From IMG/VR virus record IMGVR_UViG_3300048013_000183, positions 1 to 21,252 of that record: a stretch of DNA of 21,252 nucleotides; one strand, 5' to 3'. The notes below the pieces were generated by a model. The model was given only the letters and a program-made list of their open reading frames with translations. It was not told the origin of the DNA and did not search any database. Below are positions 16,603-21,252 of the stretch, one piece after another; the stretch's first letter is position 1; every line of letters starts with the position of its first letter. Source of the DNA: a virus. The translations under genes and the position numbers were made by a program.

Positions 16603-18087
16603 ATGGCTATAAATAATATTACAATAACAAATATAACATTCAAGGCGAAAGAAAACGAAACGTTTACTGATGCGTATGGGGCTAGCTCTGTTGTTTTAAC
16701 ACTAACACCAGATCAAGGGTACACTATAGACGCTAATGATTTTTCTATTATTGAGCCGCTGCCTAGTTATTTTACAAATAACCCTGCGCCTACTTTTGAA
16801 CAGGCTGGCATTAATATATTGCTTACTTTGCATTTCGCGAGTAACGCTGCTATGCCTGAACCTGGTAATAATATAGATATACCAATATGTCTAAACGGTA
16901 AAGCGTTTAGCGCTGCGTTCACATTAAACGGGACAGTGGAATATAAAACTGGCGCCAACATTACTCCTCAGCCATCATTAACAGCATACACTGTGGCGGG
17001 AAATGAAGGTGAAACAAAACAAGCTTTTTCAAGAAGCGTAGAGGCTAATTCTGGTTATAGGTTTTTAAACGATCCTCAAATTACGCAAACACAAGGAGAT
17101 ACATCAAGCTATAGCAATGCTTCTGAAATTAAAGAATATTGGGACCAAAACCAGACACAGCTTAAAAAAGTAACCTTTTCAACGGATTATACATTTAATA
17201 ATGCTAGTGTAACAGGTGATTATTTTAAAATATATGGCGAAACAGTTCCTATTGGGGCAATAGACCAATGTATATCTGGCTATAGTATTAATACCGGTAA
17301 TATAGGCGCTAATGGCGATATAAGAACAATGACCGTATTTGGTGCGGAAAACAGTACATTTAGTGTTACATTAAGCGATGGCACAACGCAATTGCCGATT
17401 GTAACAAATCAATCAATGCCAGCATCGGCGTCGTATTCGTTTGATATTACATTCCCGCCGTCAACTGCGGACATAGCGTGGGTTATTGAAATAACAGGTG
17501 ATGTGTGTTCAACAATTTCACAACCAAATCCTTTTACTATAAATCAGCTGCTTAATATAGCTATTACATTTACAGTAACAGATGATTTGGGGGATTTCAC
17601 AATAACAAACGATAGTGACTTAGTATTACCAGCATCTACATCATTCCCTTCACCGCAAGGGTTTACAAAAGCAATACAAATAGAATATACAGGAGCGGGA
17701 TCCCCTGTATTAACTGATCAGCCTGATATTACGGATTGGTCATACCAAAGTGGAGATCCTCAAGCTTATGGAACATTATTTAGCGTCACCAGAACGGGCG
17801 CAACTATAGACATTTCAGATTCTAATAAATTTGTAGTTGAAGTCGCCGGCGAGGTTGACGATTCAGGTACTCAAAGTTTTGTTTCTGCTATAAACTTAAG
17901 CGATATTATAACTGTTTCTAACCTATACGGCCCTATTCAATTAGGCTATTCTGCTACTAGTGCAGATGATGCTTGTTGTAATGCTAAGGCTGATTATTAT
18001 TTAGATGCAGCCACCTTAGACCAATCTACAACCATATATACCGACTTAATAGGCACACCAGCCGCATTAGGTTATTATTCGGAATAA
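16603..18087 (+). CDS. Beta-rich tail-associated protein with C-terminal Cys module, 494 aa
   Basis: The protein is rich in Thr, Ser, Asn, Ile and Ala, with alternating hydrophobic strands and no helix or membrane segment. This is consistent with several stacked Ig-like beta sandwiches (for example 1-60, 75-150, 230-325 and 335-435). The last 47 residues (448-494) form a distinct module: SATSADDACCNAKADYYLD, then TTIYTDLIGTPAALGYYSE. This closely resembles residues 29-78 of the 80-residue protein encoded next, which suggests a shared exchangeable module. The position after the hub and vWA genes suggests a host-recognition fibre or hub-attached protein. I do not recognise a named family. It starts at ATG-GCT after two stop codons of the previous gene (TAATAA), so a readthrough link from upstream is unlikely. 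Confidence 0.72.
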   Translation: MAINNITITNITFKAKENETFTDAYGASSVVLTLTPDQGYTIDANDFSIIEPLPSYFTNNPAPTFEQAGINILLTLHFASNAAMPEPGNNIDIPICLNGKAFSAAFTLNGTVEYKTGANITPQPSLTAYTVAGNEGETKQAFSRSVEANSGYRFLNDPQITQTQGDTSSYSNASEIKEYWDQNQTQLKKVTFSTDYTFNNASVTGDYFKIYGETVPIGAIDQCISGYSINTGNIGANGDIRTMTVFGAENSTFSVTLSDGTTQLPIVTNQSMPASASYSFDITFPPSTADIAWVIEITGDVCSTISQPNPFTINQLLNIAITFTVTDDLGDFTITNDSDLVLPASTSFPSPQGFTKAIQIEYTGAGSPVLTDQPDITDWSYQSGDPQAYGTLFSVTRTGATIDISDSNKFVVEVAGEVDDSGTQSFVSAINLSDIITVSNLYGPIQLGYSATSADDACCNAKADYYLDAATLDQSTTIYTDLIGTPAALGYYSE

Positions 18088-18110
18088 TTAATCATTTAAA
18101 ACAAAAAAAA

Positions 18111-18353
18111 ATGGCAACTTACAAACAACAATCGGGAAGCACTTTAGGTAATTCCCAAACATGTCCAGTGTGTTCAGTATCTCTTTCTTTGAAATTTGAT
18201 GCTACAGACGCGGATGGACTTTGCTGCGGGTCTCCTCAGTCGGTAACAAGATACGTACCTACAGGTCAGACTTTCGCAAATGCAACTACATTGTATCAAG
18301 ACAACGCTCTTACTACAATTGCCGACGCTGGTTTCTACAGCGACGATGTATAA
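18111..18353 (+). CDS. 80-aa Cys-motif protein, probably highly expressed virion component
   Basis: Small protein with a CPVC motif (Cys18, Cys21) and a vicinal pair Cys38-Cys39. The N-terminus MATYKQQSGS resembles MANYRELAGS of the next gene, which also has a CxxC at residues 20-23. The C-terminal part (FDATDADGLCCGS, then ATTLYQDNALTTIADAGFYS) resembles the end of the 494-residue protein just upstream. Codon use is capsid-like, with many C-ending codons (GAC, TTC, TAC, AAC). The leader is strongly A-rich (AAAACAAAAAAAA before ATG), pointing to high expression. There is no signal peptide. It may be an abundant decoration or tail-tip protein, or a stand-alone copy of a host-binding module. 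Function is unknown; the four cysteines could bind a metal or form disulfides outside the cell. Confidence 0.72.
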   Translation: MATYKQQSGSTLGNSQTCPVCSVSLSLKFDATDADGLCCGSPQSVTRYVPTGQTFANATTLYQDNALTTIADAGFYSDDV

Positions 18354-18374
18354 TAATAAATAAAATTAAATCTT

Positions 18375-19430
18375 ATGGCAAATTATAGAGAACTAGCCGG
18401 GAGTCCCCCTGTCCTGGGGGCCCCTGCGGCTTGCGCTTCGTGTTCGTTCAGACAAACAGACAGTCCACTTTACCAAAACCAAATACAATTGTTTTCGGAA
18501 GAAGGGGCCTCTGTTTATGCAGCGGCAACGGACACTAATATAGACACCGGGGTAACCTGGAGGCAAGCAATAGGCTATACAACGCCAACAGCGGCTAATC
18601 CAAACACAATGATAAGCACATGCCCTGATAACAACTCATACTATTATGGCGATTATTATTCAGGGACACAAACACAAGGAGCTTTATTGGTAATGGTGGA
18701 TTTATTTATGGGTGCGGGCACTGTACAAAGTGGTCATGGCTATACGGTAAGATTTCAGCATAGGGCAACTTCTGCAGATCCTTGGACGGATGCTGTTGGT
18801 ATGAACGGACAAACTTTTAACTCTTCTGCAACCTGGCAAGGTTATGGCGGGTCTTGGTTTTCAAGCGTAGGTGGAGATGGATGGAGACAAAATGGCGCTT
18901 ATGATGTTAGCGGTGGCGGATATGGAGGACCAGGCGATCTTAGTATTGGTAGATTTTCCAGCACGCAAGCAACTCAAACATATTTATTTGCTTTTGACCA
19001 AGTAGGAGATTTTAGAATAATTGGTAATAAATTTCAAGGGCCAAATGGTCAGTGTGGTGATCCTTATAATGATAGAATAAATTATGAGTTAGTTATGGAT
19101 TTTGATAGCTTATATGATGGCACAAATGCCTTATATGACTATTATGTGTCCTCCTCGCCAAGCGGCAGCAGTACCAGTGATACAACAAAATATTATATGG
19201 CATACGAGCCGTATGGTAAGTTTGTAAAGCAGTTTTATGAATATGACAGCAATGGAGAACTTGTAGCTGCGCCTTTAAGCGGTGGGCATTATTGGAAAAG
19301 ATTGTCAGGCGTAACAAACCCTACTATTTTTAACCCAGAAAGCACTAACAATGGACAATACAGCGGTAATCTACTCGTTGGAACAACTGGCGCTATTACG
19401 GGATACAGCACAATAACGCAACCAGGATAA
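18375..19430 (+). CDS. Gly/Ser/Tyr-rich tail-associated protein, 351 aa
   Basis: The N-terminus (MANYRELAGS, then CASC at 20-23) resembles that of the 80-residue protein before it, so the two share an N-terminal module. The rest is rich in Gly, Ser, Tyr, Thr and aromatic residues: NNSYYYGDYYSGTQTQGALL, then GYTVRFQHRATSADPWTDAV, WQGYGGSWFSSVGGDGW, YDVSGGGYGGPGDLSIGRFS and ALYDYYVSSSPSGSSTSDTT. This suggests an all-beta, surface-exposed, possibly glycan-binding structure such as a tail fibre tip. No catalytic motif is seen. The first 60 bases of the gene are unusually GC-rich for this genome and contain a small GC hairpin (18405-18420). Host-recognition is inferred from composition and position. 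Confidence 0.7.
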   Translation: MANYRELAGSPPVLGAPAACASCSFRQTDSPLYQNQIQLFSEEGASVYAAATDTNIDTGVTWRQAIGYTTPTAANPNTMISTCPDNNSYYYGDYYSGTQTQGALLVMVDLFMGAGTVQSGHGYTVRFQHRATSADPWTDAVGMNGQTFNSSATWQGYGGSWFSSVGGDGWRQNGAYDVSGGGYGGPGDLSIGRFSSTQATQTYLFAFDQVGDFRIIGNKFQGPNGQCGDPYNDRINYELVMDFDSLYDGTNALYDYYVSSSPSGSSTSDTTKYYMAYEPYGKFVKQFYEYDSNGELVAAPLSGGHYWKRLSGVTNPTIFNPESTNNGQYSGNLLVGTTGAITGYSTITQPG

Positions 19431-19432
19431 GA

Positions 19433-19765
19433 ATGGACACAATAACTTTAATTTTTCCAAATCCCATAAATGTTTCAGTACAAATAGGTGATACAGCATA
19501 TTATACCGACGATATAAACGGAGATGCAATTATAAAAATTGGTATAATAACCGACATTAACCATGGTAATAATTCAATATCATGCGAGATCGACCCTGCT
19601 GTAGATAGACCGACTGGAACATCGTTTATATTATTTAGCAAAACAAATGCTGCTAATACAAGCGCTTTAAAGGGGTATTTTGCAAAAATTAAATTTGTTG
19701 ATGATAGCACTAATAAATCTGAGCTTTTCTCCGTGGGCTCAGAAATATTTGCTAGTAGCAAATAA
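19433..19765 (+). CDS. Small conserved phage protein, 110 aa, unknown
   Basis: The sequence TITLIFPNPINVSVQIGDTA followed by YYTD, the middle part IGIITDINHGNNSISCEID, the segment FILFSKTNAANTSALKGYFA and the ending ELFSVGSEIFASSK form a pattern I recall from small proteins encoded near tail genes of marine phages. It is probably a compact beta-barrel (an SH3-like or OB-like pattern of strands), with no signal peptide or membrane helix. The role is unknown; a small virion or tail-assembly protein is plausible. It starts two bases after the previous stop. A 32-base AT-rich gap follows before the next gene. Confidence 0.75.
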   Translation: MDTITLIFPNPINVSVQIGDTAYYTDDINGDAIIKIGIITDINHGNNSISCEIDPAVDRPTGTSFILFSKTNAANTSALKGYFAKIKFVDDSTNKSELFSVGSEIFASSK

Positions 19766-19797
19766 TACGTAATAATAATATATAAAACACTAGAATT

Positions 19798-20427
19798 ATG
19801 CCAATACCATTAGGATTAGCGATGTCGGGTATAAAAGGCTTAGCAGGAATTGCTGGGGGTATTATAGGCGGCAAGAAAAGACGAAAAGAGCTAAGGGAAG
19901 CTAAAGCTCAATACAACAGAGTAAAACAGCGTATGCTCAACAGAGATACATCTAATCTATATGCAAATAGAGAAAATGTATATGAAGACTTAACTGTAAA
20001 TACTCAGCAAGCAGATTTTGCGGCGGAGCAACAACAACAAGCTTTGGCTAACACTATGGATACTATGCAGGGAGCTGCTGGCGGATCCGGTATAGCTGCA
20101 CTTGCTCAAACGTTAGCAAATCAGCAATCAAAAAATTTGGCTGCCGCTTCTATAAGTATAGGGCAGCAAGAACAACAAAATCAAATGGCAGAACGCTCAA
20201 TGGCTAACACATTGCAAGAGCAAGAAATTGCAGGAGAATATCAGTCAAGAGCAGATGAAAAAGAAAAAGTTGAACAAATGATGGGGATGGCTCAGCAGAG
20301 ACTTGGTGCGGCGAAAGCTGCAAAACAAGCGGCCACTAAATCTATTATTGGCGGCGCAACCGGTTTGGTTACAGCGGGCATGGGACAAATGGAAATGTTT
20401 GGCGGCGAAGGATTTGATTTTAGATAA
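19798..20427 (+). CDS. Candidate internal virion (ejection) protein, T7 gp14-like in character
   Basis: The 209-residue protein has a hydrophobic, Gly-rich N-terminal segment (PLGLAMSGIKGLAGIAGGII, residues 4-23). A basic stretch KKRRKEL follows, then long Gln/Ala-rich helices (ADFAAEQQQQALANTMDTMQ, QQSKNLAAASISIGQQEQQN), and a second Gly-rich hydrophobic patch near the end (SIIGGATGLVTAGMG, about 182-196). Size and composition resemble T7 gp14-type internal virion proteins, which leave the head and form a channel in the host outer membrane on infection. That function is inference from composition and from its place after the tail genes; there is no diagnostic motif. It is followed after 11 bases by another large Gln/Lys-rich gene, as in ejection-protein clusters. 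Confidence 0.74.
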   Translation: MPIPLGLAMSGIKGLAGIAGGIIGGKKRRKELREAKAQYNRVKQRMLNRDTSNLYANRENVYEDLTVNTQQADFAAEQQQQALANTMDTMQGAAGGSGIAALAQTLANQQSKNLAAASISIGQQEQQNQMAERSMANTLQEQEIAGEYQSRADEKEKVEQMMGMAQQRLGAAKAAKQAATKSIIGGATGLVTAGMGQMEMFGGEGFDFR

Positions 20428-20438
20428 AATAATATATA

Positions 20439-21252
20439 ATGGCTATAGATATAATAAAAGGAGAACAATACGCAATAACAGGTGGAAACCCTAATGGTGG
20501 GTTTTTAGATGTTGGAGCAGTTGTTGGCGAGGCTGCTGATAAAGTTCTTAAAGTTGTAGAGAAAGAAAGAGCTAAAAGCCAAATGGCTTCCAATAGAAGG
20601 CAGATGGAGGCAGAAAAAGCCAATAGACGTATTTCTAGCTATCTTAGCAAAATGAAGTCAGGCGCTGACATTGAAGGTTTAAACAAAGAGCAAAATAAAG
20701 TTATAAAAGATTTTTTAGTAAACAAAAAAAATACATATGTTCAAGCCGCTAATTTATTGGCTACCATGTCACCCGGCGATCCGGGCTATATGGAACAAGT
20801 GGATATAATGAATTCGGTTAATCAGGATATTACAAATTTAAGTAATATTACGAAAACATACAAGCTTAACCAAAAAGATTTATTAGAAGATTACCAAGAA
20901 AATTTACTTTCAGCTGGCGACCCATTAAGGTTAAACCAAGCGGCAAGTATTTACAACCGCGATGCTGTATTTAATCTTGATGAAAATGGGTCTATGATCT
21001 TTGATGTAGATGGGAAAAAAATTAACTACGCTGATTTTAACAACCCAGCGCCCAAGGCTACTAATTCAGCCACTGCTATATTAAAATTAACTGATAATGT
21101 TTACAACACATCATTTAAAAACGGGCAATCTTTAAATCAATACAAGTTAGCAAATATAAGGTCGCAAATAGAAGAGGTTATTGGTGGAAATCCAGATATA
21201 GCGAGATCTTTAGTTATGGACAATCTTCTCACTAATACGCCATTAGCTATAA
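20439..21252 (+). CDS. Candidate virion/ejection protein, N-terminal part (cut by window end)
   Basis: An open frame from ATG-GCT at 20439 runs without a stop to the last base, giving at least 271 residues. The N-terminus MAIDIIKGEQYAITGGNPNG is followed by a glycine-alanine segment (GGFLDVGAVVGEAADKVLKV). A long charged helical region comes next (EKERAKSQMASNRRQMEAEK), then helices rich in Asn, Lys and Leu (LNKEQNKVIKDFLVNKKNTY, MNSVNQDITNLSNITKTYKL). This resembles the start of long internal-virion or tail-lumen proteins of podovirus-type phages, and it follows the gp14-like gene, as in ejection-protein operons. No enzyme domain is seen in the part available. Its real length and C-terminal domains lie outside the window. 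Confidence 0.7.
   Translation, partial: MAIDIIKGEQYAITGGNPNGGFLDVGAVVGEAADKVLKVVEKERAKSQMASNRRQMEAEKANRRISSYLSKMKSGADIEGLNKEQNKVIKDFLVNKKNTYVQAANLLATMSPGDPGYMEQVDIMNSVNQDITNLSNITKTYKLNQKDLLEDYQENLLSAGDPLRLNQAASIYNRDAVFNLDENGSMIFDVDGKKINYADFNNPAPKATNSATAILKLTDNVYNTSFKNGQSLNQYKLANIRSQIEEVIGGNPDIARSLVMDNLLTNTPLAI

Noticed and set aside
16595-16605. A second frameshift linking the vWA protein to the 494-aa protein
   Set aside because: Two tandem stop codons (TAATAA) separate them, no domain is split across the junction, and the downstream gene has a normal ATG-GCT start.
18001-18110. Stop-codon reassignment as in some crAss-like phages
   Set aside because: TAA, TAG and TGA all terminate plausible genes at expected ends in this window, and no gene needs readthrough apart from the possible +1 shift at 15325.
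20303-20494. 63-residue + strand open frame over the junction of the last two genes
   Set aside because: It overlaps two better supported genes, is basic and low-complexity, and has no recognisable feature.
1-21252. tRNA genes, CRISPR arrays, insertion sequences, attachment sites
   Set aside because: Gene-free gaps are all under about 80 bases, and I saw no cloverleaf, direct-repeat array, transposase or integrase sequence.

Overview
The window is a continuous stretch of a tailed-phage genome. It is the DNA-packaging, head and tail (late structural) module, with every gene on the + strand and almost no intergenic space. It is AT-rich. Genes start with ATG, very often ATG-GCN, after A/T-rich leaders with little sign of a Shine-Dalgarno sequence, which is typical of phages of Bacteroidota. 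The gene order (TerL, portal, scaffold-like protein, major capsid, connector proteins, large tail-hub protein) and sequence flavour recall the crAss-like/marine podovirus-type phages that infect marine Bacteroidota. That assignment rests on recognition from memory, not on a search. TAA, TAG and TGA all end genes here, so nothing suggests stop-codon reassignment.

Layout. At 1-1078 lie the 3' end of an upstream gene, a small conserved protein, a protein that looks like two fused GroES-type (Cpn10) domains, and a small protein in the usual place of a terminase small subunit. At 1078-9247 is the head module: large terminase, portal with a long Gln/Ala-rich coiled-coil tail, acidic scaffold-like protein, HK97-type major capsid candidate and a conserved unknown protein. 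Two strong stem-loops bracket the last of these. At 9304-15327 are two candidate connector/ring proteins and a 1443-residue tail hub/stabilisation protein. At 15329-19430 is a host-interaction cassette: an Ig-like plus von Willebrand factor A protein, a beta-rich 494-residue protein, an 80-residue Cys-motif protein and a 351-residue Gly/Ser/Tyr-rich protein. At 19433-21252 are a small conserved protein and two candidate internal-virion proteins, the last cut by the window end.

The most interesting observations are in the tail cassette. One cadherin/tandem-95-type Ig-like domain is split between the end of the 1443-residue hub (stop at 15325-15327) and the start of the vWA protein (15329). The junction reads TTT-TAA-T, which fits a +1 ribosomal slip. 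If it works, a minority of hubs would carry a C-terminal Ig-Ig-vWA adhesin; a one-base sequence error or two independent genes are the alternatives. A Cys-containing module also recurs in consecutive tail genes downstream. No integrase, replication, lysis, tRNA or CRISPR feature is seen in the window.
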